A DNA stretch of 64,000 bases from Rhodamnia argentea (Eukaryota; Streptophyta; Magnoliopsida; Myrtales; Myrtaceae). The notes beneath the pieces were generated by a model that was not told the DNA's origin, made no database searches, and worked only from the letters and a program-made list of their open reading frames with translations. The translations under genes and the position numbers were made by a program. Shown in pieces: positions 37,870-50,580 of the stretch. Positions within the stretch are counted from its first letter, which is position 1; each line of letters begins with the position of its first letter. The stretch spans positions 62,001 through 126,000 of the forward strand of contig NC_063156.1 in the NCBI RefSeq assembly GCF_020921035.1, read 5' to 3'.

Positions 37870-40800
37870 GGCTGGCTATCGAGAGAGAGGGGCGCAAGAG
37901 CACCACAACGAGGGTTTAAGGGAGGATGGAGGGTTTAACGGTCGGTGGGAGATGCAAGACTACTTGTATGGACCCCGGTGCAAAATCATCATGATTCAAT
38001 TTATGCACACACTCCTAATCAATTACTAATTAAGTGCAAATTAGTTCCTAATGTCAGCATTTGAAATATAATGCCTAAACTATCTCATATTAACAGCAAA
38101 TACAAATAGTAGGTGGATATTCTCGTTATTATGAATAATTTATATCGTGTGATCCATAAACAATGCAAAAATTCTATTGGCTTATAGATATAATGTATTC
38201 TAATGATTGAGTTAGCTCTATGAAGTGAAGCATATTATGTTTTTTGTAAGCATTCTTTTGACAAAACACCCTTGAAGGACAATCATTAGAGATCAATTGG
38301 AACTTATATCCTAAATTAAATCTCGAGCATGATGGCATGAATAAAACACCTTCTGTTTGCAGGAAATTGTTATGATTGAATATGTTTGGCTAGAAAAACA
38401 ATCTCGAAAGAAAGATGCGTCTGGAATTTGAAAAGGCTCCTTGGTAGGTAAACATCAATTAGAGTAGAATTGTTTATTAAAATTGAATAATAATGACATA
38501 GTAACTCCGACCGGAATATCTTAAAAAAAAACATAAGTATATATGAGCTGTATAGTAGAGTCATTTTAGAAGCTTCAAGTCCAATTTTTTTTTGGTGTAA
38601 AGCATTGGACTTGGGCATGTCCTTAAAAGGCTTAACGGAAAGTAGGAACTAAGGTTTTCGCAAGTCTTTTTGCTGTATCTCTCCTACTCGGAAGAAAAAA
38701 TAATTTTGTAGGAATTGGGGGGCTTGAGAGTCTGCCTCGTACTAACATAAAATAATTCTCAAGATTCGCAACTTGCTCCATTGGAAGACAGGTGGGACTA
38801 ACCTCAAATTGCAATGATCTCTAGGTATTTCGTAACCACAAAACCCATAGAGAGGCATCACCAATTATGAAGCTTCAAGTCATTTTAGAAGTATATATTG
38901 TATATACGAGCTGTATAGCAGAGTCGTTTTAGAAGCTTCAAGTCAAGTTCCTTTGTGCAAAGCATAGGTAGAAGGATTATGAACGCAACCTCTCTTTTTA
39001 ATCAACATTCAAGAGGCATTTAGTACAGTGCATGAAAGGGCTATGTTGACACATACAAGTAAATAGGTACACCACTATCAAACAACATCCATGTTACACT
39101 AAGGGTATGAAAATTGGCCCTACTTTCTACCAGTGGAGCAGTTAACCAAACCCCAAGGGCATTTCACCTTAATCTCCATACCAGATCCTTCTGCAGTAGG
39201 ATCTCAATCTCAACACAGAGCTTTTCATTAGGCAAACGAGAACATTCCGCAGTACCCTAGCCTAGCGTTCTCCAGGAATTAAAGGATTCCCAATTGCTAC
39301 TTGCAATATATCTCAGTCCAGCAAAGCAAGAGTCATCCATTGCAAAGGCTCATTCAGTAACTTGATCCAAACTTGTGGAGATAAGGCAAATATGCCAGAG
39401 GCCGTAGGATAATACCCCTTCACAAGCAGTCGAAAATTTGAGAATTCGAAGTCTTTCTACGTTTCTCACTAGCTCTCGAGCGAAACTCAGCATGCCCTAC
39501 AATGATTCTAGCTAATTAAGAGCAGGAACAAATAAGAAAAGATGGCCATTCATAAGTTGTACGGCAAAAGTGAGATTGATCTCACCCCAGAGCAACACCG
39601 ACGGCATCGCCATGAAAAGCAACGTTCGAGTTATTGCATCTTTAATTAGCTATGCATATTAAGTTTGTTGGGAGATGATACCTTAGGTTGGAATATAAGC
39701 AGATTTGGCAGGGTAGGTATCGGATTAGTTGTTCTTTTGAATGGGATGCCAGGGAGAATGGACATCACCTACCTACTAATCACCACATTTATAAGCACCT
39801 TCTTGCTTAGAATATTGGATTTGACTGCAGTCCCCTTAAACCCGGAGGGGAAGAAGTAACTTCCGGAAAATGCTTCGAGACACAAGCGGTTTGCTTTGGA
39901 TCGAAAGACATGAACTCGAATACAATTTAGAAGTAAAACTCGGAAAGGGAAAAACAAGGAAACATACGATCACAAGCCATACGATGCAACATATCCTTTA
40001 CTGCTTTTACCTAATGAGTAAAGAGGTCTTTTGACTTTTTTGGGCTACATTATTAGCTACTTTGAAGAGAATTTTTTTCTTTTCTCCCTTTTGAGAGATT
40101 GCTTGTTTGGCTTTCTAAAAGTGTGCATTGAAGAATTGTGGCGAGATGAGTGATTGCGCAAGACTCTCAAATGCGTGCAAAGGTCAACCCCTCGCTCTCT
40201 CTACCTTCACCGAAGACGAACAGCTCTCGTTTACATCGGTATCAATTCCGTGCCTCCAGTTTTTCCACAACTAACTCCCTCTTTAATCATACTACTTCCT
40301 TCATTTTCTTCGCCTTGTCAGCATCTTTCTCATCATCTGATATTTTAGCACGCAACGTAACGTAAGCATATTTATCCGGCATGGAGATGAAACAAAAAAA
40401 TGTACTGAAAACGTTGAAGATTATCTGTTATGGATCAATCTGCACCTTCATAACTAGCACGGTACCCGAGTACAGACGGAACAAAAAGACTTGAATCATG
40501 TCAAACCCCGATATATTTGGATTGCTCCTTTTCGATACATATCAACGCCTTATTTTTTTTTTTTTGGGAATATTATACATGATCGTAAAGTTTAATCATG
40601 TGATATGGCGGCATCCGAAACGTTAGTTGGGACTTCAACTGAAGTGATATGGAGAGATTCAAACGCAATTAGCAGCAACCACTTATCTGAAATTTTTTTT
40701 AGAAAGACTTGCTCTATTAACATTTTCAATAGGTTGTGACATTGGGAATAAACTAAGACAGACGAAGAAATCATATGCACAAAAGATAATTGTACAGTAA

Positions 40801-41483
40801 TAGGCATATCCACACGAGTCTTATTACAAACCAAGAGAGATGGACCTATAAAATCACAATCCAATGTTTCTGTGTTCCCTATTCCCTTTGACTGCAAACT
40901 AGCTTCGGACCTAAATGGTCATGCATAAAAGAAAGAAAGAAAGAAACCTCCGACATGACTTAATTGTACACTGTGAATGCTACAGTCTTAAAATATTCAA
41001 GTATCCCCGTCTGTGGAACAACTGCCCTGCATGAAGCTCCATAATACGAAGGGTTGTCTTCGGTTGTACAAATCGATGATTTATCATTGCCTGCAAAACA
41101 AGTCTATTCATTATCAGATGGAATTGGAACAAGCAAGCTGTCTCGAGTAACTAAGTGACTTAAGTGGATCTATCTTGTCTACAATTCTTGGGAAAGATCA
41201 CGTCTATAAGGAAGGATGCTGCGCATGGCGTATGTGCATCTGGTTATTAATCCTGCAAGTAGGCTTCAAAACCATATGTAGTTGTCCTTTGGACTCACCG
41301 TATGGCAACATTTAGGTAAAGTAATGTTTTCATTGGTAGAGATGACGTCTTGAAAAATTTGAATCAGATAAACTGAGGGAGACAATAATACAAGGTACAC
41401 TCAAGACTGTCACATTATTTAGCATATCAATTTTTCTACACCGATTCATAGATGTAATGCAGACATTTATTAAGCGAGGAATT
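37870..41483. other. Long intergenic region between TOZ and the MYB gene
   Basis: The first few hundred bases should be the TOZ promoter and leader. A pair of direct repeats of about 60 bp occurs near 38537-38600 and 38893-38960, sharing gagctgtatag and ttttagaagcttcaagtc. Short ORFs (for example 39665-39859 and 40150-40365) resemble no family I know. A poly(T) run lies at about 40551-40565. Confidence 0.5.
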
Positions 41484-42726
41484 TTACCGGATGAGTTCTT
41501 TCCAGAAGGAGTCGGACACCTCATCCTCCATGAGCCGATGAGGATCTCCCCAATTGTTAGCTTCTAGCTCCAACCGATCGAAGGTCGTTGTCGAAGTGGA
41601 TGAAGAATATTCGTACATCTTGCTCTTCTCGGACTTATTGATGGACGAAACAGGATGACCCGGCGAAGCACATACGAGTGGAGGGATTGAATTTTCGAAT
41701 GGCATCGGATAATTGTTGGAGTTCAACATGGAAGGACAAGGTAATTGAGGCTCTTTCCCCTCGAATGATGTCGAAGCAGAAAAGGCACCAGACGGTACCC
41801 ATCCATCACCAGCTCCAAACCGATCAGAATATTCATTTGCGATTCTATTGTTTTTCAAGTAATCCTCCAGACGGTGCTCGTGACCGGAAGAAAAAGACGA
41901 AGATGAGCCAACCAAGTTCATCAGGAACGCATCAATATCATTTACGGGTGGCGGGTTACCATTGCCGGTAGCACCAAGAACTTGCAAAAACAATTGGATT
42001 CTAGCTAGTTGTGTCGCGTCCGACTGCAAGTGTAACGTCCTCAGAGCGTTATTAATTTCCAAAGGGGTAGCAAATTGATTATTGCTATTGAGCAAGTTGG
42101 TGAGGGTGAGCAACTGTTGCAAGTTGGAGAGAACATTGAGGTCGGCTCTGGGCTGGTGAGTCACTGGGTCTATACCCATTTGGAGCAGCTTCTTCTTGAG
42201 ATGAGTGTTCCACAGGTTCTTTATCTCATTGTCGGTACGCCCTGGAAGATGAGTGGCTATGGCCGACCACCTGAACGATGAAGATCAGAAATAAGATAAA
42301 CCGTGACAACAAGTTAGTCGCAGATGAATTGCAGAAGGAAGAAGAACATTTTCTCCTAGCTAGCCAATATATAGGGAACACGTGAAACAAAACACGCACT
42401 TATATGAATTTAATCTTATAATCAATCAAGTCAAATCATATATAATACTTGTTTCCAAGAACGGCATGGAGGTTGATGATCATCTGCTTCTCTTCGTCGG
42501 AGAAGTTGCCTCGCCTGATGTCAGGCCTCAAGTAGTTGATCCAGCGGAGGCGGCAACTCTTGCCACATCGGTTGAGACCGGCAAGCCCCGGGAGAGATCG
42601 CCAACTTCCATGGCCATGTCTCTCTATGTACTCCATCAGCGTCCTGTCCTCTTCTGGCGTCCACGGCCCCTTCTTCAGCGATGTCTCGTTCAACTCCTCC
42701 CTTTCCATCATTGCTTCACTCTGCAT
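41484..42726 (-). CDS. R2R3-MYB transcription factor of the MYB9/MYB107 (suberin-related) type
   Basis: This is a DNA-binding transcription factor of 354 residues in two exons, 42726-42449 and 42270-41484. R2 spans about residues 18-70 ([20 protein letters not shown], then [20 protein letters not shown]). R3 spans about 71-121 ([20 protein letters not shown], then [20 protein letters not shown]). The regularly spaced Trp residues are kept. Right after R3, [20 protein letters not shown] matches the motif of the MYB9/MYB107 clade, whose Arabidopsis members control seed-coat suberin. The C-terminus ends DSFWKELIR. Two things are odd: the usual N-terminal MGRSPCCD is absent, and the intron normally found within R2 is missing, so only the R3 intron remains. 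The start could also be the Met at residue 6 or 7. Confidence 0.93.
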
Positions 42727-42854
42727 CTGCAGGGGGAAACTTTCAAAATGGTAACAATCAACCAGTGGCTAACTGCAGCTTCTAGTTCATCCTTAATGCA
42801 GCAGCAAGCGATGGAAAACCTTTCGGAAGTGGAGTCTCTTCAAACTGCTGGAGT

Positions 42855-42862
42855 TATTTATA
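42855..42862 (-). promoter_or_regulatory. TATA box of the MYB gene
   Basis: TATAAATA lies on the minus strand about 130 bases before the start codon. Transcription from here would give a leader of about 100 nt without an intron. Confidence 0.6.
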
Positions 42863-44260
42863 TTGTATTTGTGGGGGGGAGAGAGAGGAGGGGAGTGGGT
42901 ATAGCTTTCACATGCGGGTTTACCATGATTTCGACGTTGGAGTAATGTACAAGGATTTTCCCAGGAGGATGGAAACATCCGCTAAAGTTCCGAGCATGTC
43001 CTCGGCCCCATGGTCAAACTACTTAGAAGAGTCATGCATTCGACTATTCCTATCGTCATACATGACAGAACTGCCTTAATTCCTATTGCGAAATGCATGA
43101 CAATGAGCTGGGTTTTCATTTACAGTTGCATGTGTATATGTGGTTGTGAGCAATACACGTTTTGAAATAATTTAAGTGAATATGGGGGATATGTAGGGGA
43201 TAGATAAGAGAGTAGATAAGAAGGTTAAGAGGGTCAAATCGTCAATGCTGGGGGGGTATTGTAACGAAGAAGATACGTGCGCGGGGCAATAATTTCAATC
43301 GGAAGTCCGCACACGAAACTGCAGAAGGTGATCCTTTGGGAACCGACCTACCAACCAAACTTCTAACGGTACCCGTTTATAATATTTGCTAGTCCCGCAA
43401 GCTATTCCATTTCCCACATCACTTTCTTTGGCTCCTCACGAACAATGCACTAACTTCGCTTGCATGGAGATCCAAGTACACATCATCACCAATACCATGC
43501 ATTCTAATCGCGACCCTGATTGTCTCCTCGCCATGTGATAATTTTTTCCGAAGTGTAACCATAGGTATTCATCTCGAGCATGTACGATGTTGGCCCGTGA
43601 AAGTATGTGGTTGTTTTACCTTCATACGGTTACATGTTCGGCTTATTCCCTGCCATCCCACTTGGCGGATCGCATCTGGATTATAATCATCATGTGCATT
43701 CGTCGAGAACCTCTCTCCTCAAGCTCCTCGCAGAACGCAAAACATGGGCCAACTCGACTCCTCAACTCATGTTTGAATATAGTAGGAGCGAATAGTAACC
43801 ATTGCAGCTTGCATCTGAATGGGTTTCGCAGGCAAAACTGCTCTCGACTGGTGTTGGGAATCGGGACATACTTAATGATGTTCGCAAACTGAATGTAGGG
43901 ATATTATAATGAGAATGTTCAGCGACACAAGCAAAAGAAGTAGGGATCGTGGTTAAGCTGCCACAAAATTTAATTAATGCGCTCCTTTAATGAGAGAACT
44001 TGTCGGGTCAAACGGAACCCGGATTTCGTTATGGTTTTGTGCGATGGTAAAGTCCGTTAACCCCGAGGAGTGCTTAATTGTCTCTCTTTTTATGAATTTG
44101 TTGGGAAAACCTAGGTAATATAAAATCTCTATTGTGTGTGGCACTTTGATCTTGGGAAAAGGATGCGGAAACATGATGAGATCATTCGTGTTTTTGAGAA
44201 ACCCTTTTCCCCTGAGCTAGTACGGAAGGCTAGGTGTGTCAAGATGGAACTGAAAACCTG
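42863..44260. other. Intergenic region upstream of the MYB gene
   Basis: No gene was recognised. Short overlapping ORFs at about 43587-43892 do not match a family I can name. The rest is unremarkable single-copy-looking sequence. Confidence 0.45.
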
Positions 44261-44261
44261 A

Positions 44262-44815
44262 ATAATCGAATCGAACCGAACCGAACTAAAAATTTACGCA
44301 TTTCAATTCGGTTTGCTTTTTGGTTCAAATAATTGAAAAATAATCATTCCGTTTTTTTTCTAGTTCGCTTCGATTCGGTTAACCAAAACGAATTAAAAAA
44401 CTTCAAAGTAACAGTTTTTTTTGTTTTTTTTTTTTGGGGCAAAGGGCCAGCGACCCCCGTCGGTCGTGGACAAAGGGTCGCAACCCCTCGCCGAGATTGG
44501 CGAGGGTGGCACGGCCCTTGCCGACCAAAGCCTCGCATGCCCTCACTTTGGCCAGCGAGGGCCTGGCCAAGGGTCATGAAGCCCTCATTGAGGGCAAGCA
44601 ACCCTTGCCCACGAGTTGGCAGGAGTCACTGGCAGCCAGCGGCTCCACCGGATTTGAACCAAAAGAGGAAAAAGAAAAGAAAAAAGAAAAATTGAAAATC
44701 GAACCGAATTGGATTTTTAGTTCCGAGCGAGATTCGATTCGGTTCAAATTTACACTCTATTGGTTCGATTCGGTTTGATTTTCTTCAAAAACCAAAAAGA
44801 ACCGAATCATTGAAA
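44262..44815. mobile_element. Non-autonomous TIR-like element with a GC-rich core
   Basis: The outer parts are mirror images rich in ggttcggtt/aaccgaacc words: cgaatcgaaccgaaccgaac near 44270 against ggttcgattcggtttgattt near 44762. The core (about 44437-44650) is strikingly GC-rich, with repeated gcgagg/ccctcgcc words, and is bordered on the left by a poly(T) stretch. There is no transposase. It could be a MITE with a second, nested insertion. The ends are approximate. Confidence 0.6.
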
Positions 44816-45144
44816 CTCCTACAAAAGGCACAACTAGCATGTCATCTTTATTTACAGAAATTGAATCTCAAATAACCAAATCTCAATATTGTGGATGAAA
44901 TAAGTTGTTATAAGAAGTAAATTAAGTCTGTGGCATACTTGCAATTTAATGTACACAATGGGGAAGACGATGCCAATTTCCCGGACCGTGCTATCTACGT
45001 TGAACAGAAGTAACACACATGCTAAATATACCGAAATGTCGCCTTTTGTTACGAATGTTGACATTTTACCAACCTAAGATTTTGGAGCACGACGTTATTT
45101 GTTTAGTCAAATCAATATATATATATATATATATATGATGGTAC

Positions 45145-46254
45145 TAAAGTTATGTTTGTTTTGCAAAAAATGCGAGGTTTTTAGAAAATATTTTTCGAAA
45201 AGTTATTTTCAACGAAATTGACAATATTTTTCGATACTTAGCTAAAATGTAAAAAGACCCGAAAAATATTTTTCAATAATTTTTTGTATTTTTGTTTTTT
45301 ATTTTTTAAAAAAATGAATGTTTTTAATTATTTATCTTTATTTATTTATTTATTCCTTCTGGTTTCGCCAGTGCAGGGTGGAATGACTTAACCTTTTTCT
45401 TTTGCCTCCGAGGCATGATGTTGTTGCGGACAGAGTTTAGAGCAGCGTTAGCAGCGGAAATGGTGTCGTTCTAGATCTGCATGAGAGTGGCCTTCTTGGA
45501 CTTCCTCTCGGAGGCAGGAATCACCGGCTTCCCGAGCGCCGTCGGCTGACACTCCGGATACGACGTCGCAGTGGACAATGACGTCGAGGACACAATTGAG
45601 GGATCCGCGGTTATGGGATCCATGAGCGTAGTCCCTGCCGATTCCTAAAAACACAACAAGAGGATGAGGGAGGAAGAAATTGAGTTCGAAATTGAGATGC
45701 CTACGTGAATTCTGGATCCGCGAGCTGCTCAGCGGCGGATCTAGAGAGGAATTACTGCATTTTTCGTGGAGACAAGCGGTGTGAGCAAGAGAGACAACTC
45801 ACTGCACGGTGCTGAAGGTTCCTTTGCGGCAAGGCTGGAGCTCACTGGTCGGCGTCATGACCGATCGCCGAGCTGCTAGCCATCGTCAAGGTCCGCGGTC
45901 AAAGGTGGAAGGAGGAAGGAGCGACGGGCAGAGGAAGGAGGGGGAAGAAGGAGAAAAGAAAAAGAAAAAAAAAATTAAATTTTTAAAAAAGAGAAAAAAA
46001 AATAATTTTGAAATTTTGAAAAATAAATAAAAATGAAAATAAAGTAAATATATAATTGAAAAAAAATACGAAAGAGAAGAGGAAGGAAAGATGAGGAAAA
46101 TATTTTCCTCTTCTTAGAAAGAAGAAAATATCTTTCTCATTTTTGAAAAGGTTTTTTCTTTGGATGGAAAATATTTGCTTAGACTAGCTTATTTTCTGCG
46201 AACCAAATGCCGAAAAACATTTTCCTTGTTTTTCGCAAAACAAACCGAACCTTA
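45145..46254. mobile_element. TIR element carrying a captured host-gene fragment (Pack-type transposon)
   Basis: The left end taaagttatgtttgttttgc and the reverse complement of the right end (taaggttcggtttgttttgc) match over 20 bases with few differences. Both are followed by gaaaatattttt-type sequence. Between them lies GC-richer sequence that reads as part of a protein-coding gene (45380-45623, minus), flanked by AT-rich transposon arms. No transposase is present. I did not find a clear target-site duplication, so the ends may be off by a few bases. Confidence 0.65.
45380..45623 (-). pseudogene. Captured N-terminal fragment of a conserved plant protein (possibly ARM-repeat family)
   Basis: The minus strand reads from an ATG (45623) MDPITADPSIVSS, then ALGKPVIPASERKSKKATL, then MQI, an in-frame TAG, then NDTISAANAALNSVRNNIMP and a Lys/Arg-rich stretch, where similarity ends. 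I recall this N-terminus from conserved plant ARM-repeat-like proteins in which the stop position is Gln, but I cannot verify the family. The stop and the abrupt end show a non-functional piece, and its place inside a TIR element suggests transposon capture. Confidence 0.55.
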
Positions 46255-47720
46255 TCCTCCATTTGTTTTCCCTTCTTGTGTATGTGTTTTTTCCTATTGG
46301 TGAAAATTATTTTTCATGACTAGTTTATTATTATTTTCCCTCATCTTTCCTCCACTCATCATATTCTTTTTCTTTCAATAATTTTTTATTTCTCTTTTCT
46401 TTTTTTTCTTTTCTTTGCTTTTATTTTTTTTCCTTCTTCCTCGGCCATGTGAGCCAGCCAACTTGAGCTCGTGGGGATTTGGCAAGTTCAAGCTCTTTTG
46501 TGGCTACCGCCGACCGATTGCGGTGGAGGAAGAAGTAAAAAGAAAACGCAAAAAAAGCTAGAAATATCTATAAAAATATTGGATTTTCATTACCAAACAA
46601 CAAAAAATATTTTCAAGTCTCAATCAAACACAAAAAAATATTGTCATTTTCTAGAAAATGACTTAATTGTAAACATTTTCCACAAAGAAAATGACTTAAT
46701 TGTAAACATTTTCCAAAAATGTCCCATTTTTGGAGGGGCGTTGTTTATTTTGCAGAAAATATTTTCCTAGAAATGAGTAAACGGAAAATGTTTTCCTACC
46801 AAAACTTAAATCGAAGAAAATGATTTCCTCTTGAAAAATTGAAAATCACTTTTTCAAAATATGAAACTATGCGCTTGGGCATATGAATCTTAACACTCAT
46901 TCCAAGCCCTTGGCAGCAAGGTCAGGTTTAGGTCCATCGAGACCAGACCTCGGGGTCTCGACCAAGGTCTATCTAGGTTGTGCCCGATACCCTAGCCGGT
47001 GCACTCGAGTCCATCAAGGCCAAGACACGCTTTGATGGACCCGGGGCCTAGCGCTAGGGACATGGGCCCAACCTCTATAAACTCGATATGGGGCGCTAGG
47101 GAGCCCGGCACCATTCTGAGGCTTGAGACTGTTGTGAAAAACGCCAAGAGATACGCAAATTCAAGCGTGAAAAAGCAAGGATGAAAGTAAATAAAAACAC
47201 GAGACATGATATACATGGAAAATCCAAAACAGGAAAAACCACGGGAAGAGAGAGGGTTTCACTATTTTTAATCACGAGTACAAACGTACAATCAAAGAAC
47301 TAAACATTTGACAAGAAGAAAGTGAAAAACAAAGGATTTGAGGACAAAGTAAAAGGCTCTGAGACAGAAGCAAAAGCAAGCATTGCAATATAATATGCAA
47401 CATATCTTTTTTATGGCCCCTCTAAAAAATCCCAAAACAAAATGAATGGTCCAAAATAACATTGTCACTAATTTGAAAGTCAAAATATAACAAAGACCCC
47501 AATGCCCATGTTGAGTTCTTTTGACTACATATACACAAATGACTAGCACCCAAACAGGGTAGGAAAATCAATTTTTCTTATCAAACGACAGAAAATATTT
47601 TTCAGTTCCTTTTTAGGTCACAACCAAACATCGAAAAGTATTGTCATTTTTCCTTAAAAATGACTTCTCGAGGCCAGAAATGTTACTTTTTTTTTCGCAA
47701 AATAAATGAATCTTGATTTG
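46255..47720. mobile_element. Further AT-rich transposon remains of the same kind
   Basis: Words such as gaaaatattttcc, and fragments resembling the 45145 element ends (attttgcgaaaaa and similar), recur at about 46520-46860 and 47570-47705. Between them is a GC-richer piece (46890-47120) without a recognisable gene. There is an exact 29-base tandem repeat near 46658-46716 (core gaaaatgacttaattgtaaa). Ends cannot be fixed. Confidence 0.45.
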
Positions 47721-48699
47721 ATCGAGTCGAGCTATGCTGACACGTAGAAGATATCATGAACCATGGTGCTGGCATGGAAAATGTGAGATCTTTGCGTGGA
47801 ATCGGAGAAAGGTGCATGGCAAACTGGTAAACAAAAATAGTCAAAATAGTGCTGAGAAAGGAAACAAAGGAGTTAGTGCCCAGATTTGATGGTGGATCGT
47901 TTTACGTACTTCCCTCTCTCGATACCCTTTCATCCCACCTACATAAAGCACACCAGCTACGGCTACAATGCCTAGTGTCGGCTCCCAAAAGCGTAACTGC
48001 GTTACTTCTTTCTCGTGGGTAATTTTAACTAGGGTTCTGTCCAAAAAGGCTTTTCAAAGTAATCCCATCTTATCCGTTTGAATCAGACAACTCAAACATT
48101 ACCTCACGCTCGGTCAACCGGTCCGTCATCCACTTTTCGGAAACCGCATGGGATGAATTATGATAACCATAGTGCAGACCGGTGATGATCGGCCATACGC
48201 GATCCCGATTATTTTTCAAATCATCAAAGACATGAACGCTTGCATTCCCCCTGTGTGTGCATAAAGAGTTAATATATAGTCTTATGGCGGAAATAATGAC
48301 TCCAGCGTAGGCGATGGAACGGGGATTCCATAAGTTACCCGTGAAAAAACGGGTATGTGTGGGCGTATAAAGTCATATTCTTATGAATGGAATAATAACT
48401 ATCGAGCGTAGAAGTCGACGGACTGAAGCTATACAAGTCACAGATAGAAACATGCATACAGAGTTAGCAGGGAAGTGGATGGGAACAAAACAATAGGGAA
48501 AGACTCTCAAGTCAAAGAAATAAAAAGATGAAGAGATGGACGTGACGGCCAACGACAACAGAGAGTTGGTTTCTTGAACGGGATCGCAACTGCTCATCAA
48601 AGGTCTACGCCAGTCCAAATTAATGTAGCATTTTAGGCGTCGCTATCCTGGGGGGGACTCTGTTTTCAGAGGGCGTCCAACTACGTCTTCCAAAACAGC
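47721..48699. other. Unassigned sequence
   Basis: I saw no coding sequence, RNA gene or clear repeat structure here. Confidence 0.5.
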
Positions 48700-49315
48700 A
48701 CCTTGTACATTTCGACTGAAACTTGTTCATCACCCATTCTAAGCATATCCCAGAAGTCGACTGACTCCCAAGAACTGAAGGGATTTATCGGAACCGAATC
48801 GGACGATCACACAGAGAATCGAGAAAAATTAAAAAGACGCACGAAATTACCCAGATTCACCCCAAGATTAGGGCTACGTCCCGCAAAGAGATTTCACTAT
48901 ATTTTTTTCGGTTTACGACCAATTCAACTCAATACAATGATAAAACCGAACAAAATATATATACCCAAAAACGGGCTAAAAAACCTAAAACCTCTTAATT
49001 CCACCATACGGGCCAACTTAAATAAAAGCCCAAACCCGTAGAGGTTTCGGGGCGCCGCCCCGAACCCCGTCCGCTCACCGGCGAGCGGGCGGCCTGTCTC
49101 GCGACCGGGCAATGGAACCCCGTCGGGAGGCGCCGCCCCGAACCCCCGCCCACCGACCAGGCAGCGGGACACCGTGTCGGGGCGCCGCCCCCGAACCCCC
49201 GCATCCCGCGCGTAGGGGTCATATGTCGTTGGGTAACACTTCGGTTTCCCTAAGCTCACGTGGGCGTACCTGGTGTGAGAAACAAGGGTCCCTGAAGTAT
49301 TCGCCAACTCCAACA
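48700..49315 (-). mobile_element. Probable LTR of a Ty1/copia retrotransposon
   Basis: On the minus strand the LTR starts with TGTTGG (complement of 49310-49315), directly after a purine-rich stretch (aagtgggagaa) that fits the polypurine tract. It contains a GC-rich block (about 49045-49200) with three copies of the palindromic word ggggcgccgcccc or a close variant. Further on it has a typical gtagccctaatcttggggtg motif. The far end is not defined; 48700 is approximate. Confidence 0.6.
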
Positions 49316-49600
49316 TTCTCCCACTTGGTGAATACTTCGCGCAAATGAGAGCCCTTCCAATATCATTCTTCTTCAATCCAATCGCAGCAGAGCACCATTC
49401 AAACTTTGCACCTGTGACGGCTTTAGTAAGAAAGTCCGAACTATTTTCTACCGTGTCGACCTTTACAAGTCGAACCTCATTATTCTCCACTTTTTCTCCG
49501 ATGAAATGATATTGAATATCAATGTGATTTGTGCGTGAGCGCGATTCCGTGACGTAAATACATGCCCGCGATCGCGATCCACGCTATAAATAGAGAGGCT
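49316..49600 (-). mobile_element. Copia-type pol C-terminus (RNase H tail)
   Basis: The minus strand reads THIDIQYHFIGEKVENNEVR-like sequence followed by LVKVDTVENSSDFLTKAV. This is the conserved last part of copia polyproteins (the usual VxTxxNxADxxTK pattern). Only this tail is present in frame; the rest of pol, integrase and gag are not found to the right, so the element is truncated. Confidence 0.85.
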
Positions 49601-50580
49601 ATGGCAAAGAAAAGGAGAAGGGCGGATCATTTAGACATGTGGAGTTGCCAATTGGCCAAATGATTGTAGGGTGCTATTTGTGTGCACAAGCGCGGGTCGT
49701 CACGGAAAGGACTTGATGGGCATATCTTAAGACTAATTGCGGCGACCCTTTGCCTAAACTGCTTTAGGGTTTGCGTCGTGGCATTTCATCTTATCTTCTT
49801 CTCGCTGTCCCCACGCTTGAAATGGACGGCTCTCACGCTTCGCAGATTAGATCTTCATCGAGTGTTTTGTAGGCCAAAATGATCGAGGAATTGAAGTAAT
49901 TCATGGCCGAGATGGCCACAGATATGTGGTGGCATGGCACAGTAAGGTTAGATTCTTCGTCGAGCAATCCTCTCTAGGGAGGTAGGGGAACAGCCCCGTT
50001 CAGGCACCACCATCGACCTCTTACCTCCACCGCCACCGTGTTGAGATTTAAGTTTGGTGAAGTATTGACTCATGGCCATAGTCTTGTTGCAAGATTGGAA
50101 ATAGCTAGTTCTCCGACTTTACGCCATTCCTCCTCGAGAGCAGCGCCGGCAAGTTATCCCACACCTCCTTTGGGATCTTGGCGTTCTTTATATTCCATAA
50201 CAACTGAACAATTACCAAAAAAAGTCCTAAGCCTATCGTAATTCTGTCATTTCAAATCTAAATTTTCTCTATTTTTTGTCATGAGTTATAAGCGTTTGCA
50301 TTTATGTCAATTCAGTCCATTTGGTCAACTTTGATTGCTCTGCATTGACGTGATAATTTTTATTAATATTTTGATATTTTATGAATTATTCATTTATTCA
50401 TCCTTTTTTTCTAGCCTTCTTCCTCCAGCCAATTGCCATAATAAATAGAAAATTTGAAAAATATCATATTTTATCCTATTAGTGTCGGCTAGTCAAAGTT
50501 AATTGGTCGGATGGACCGAATTGGCACAAATGCAAAAGGCTTATGACACAATAGGCAAAAAAAAAAAAAAATTAGATTTA
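49601..50580. other. Unassigned sequence
   Basis: No gene was recognised. Short ORFs (for example 49682-49882) match nothing I know. The region lies between two LTR-retrotransposon remnants and may itself be old transposon sequence. Confidence 0.45.
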
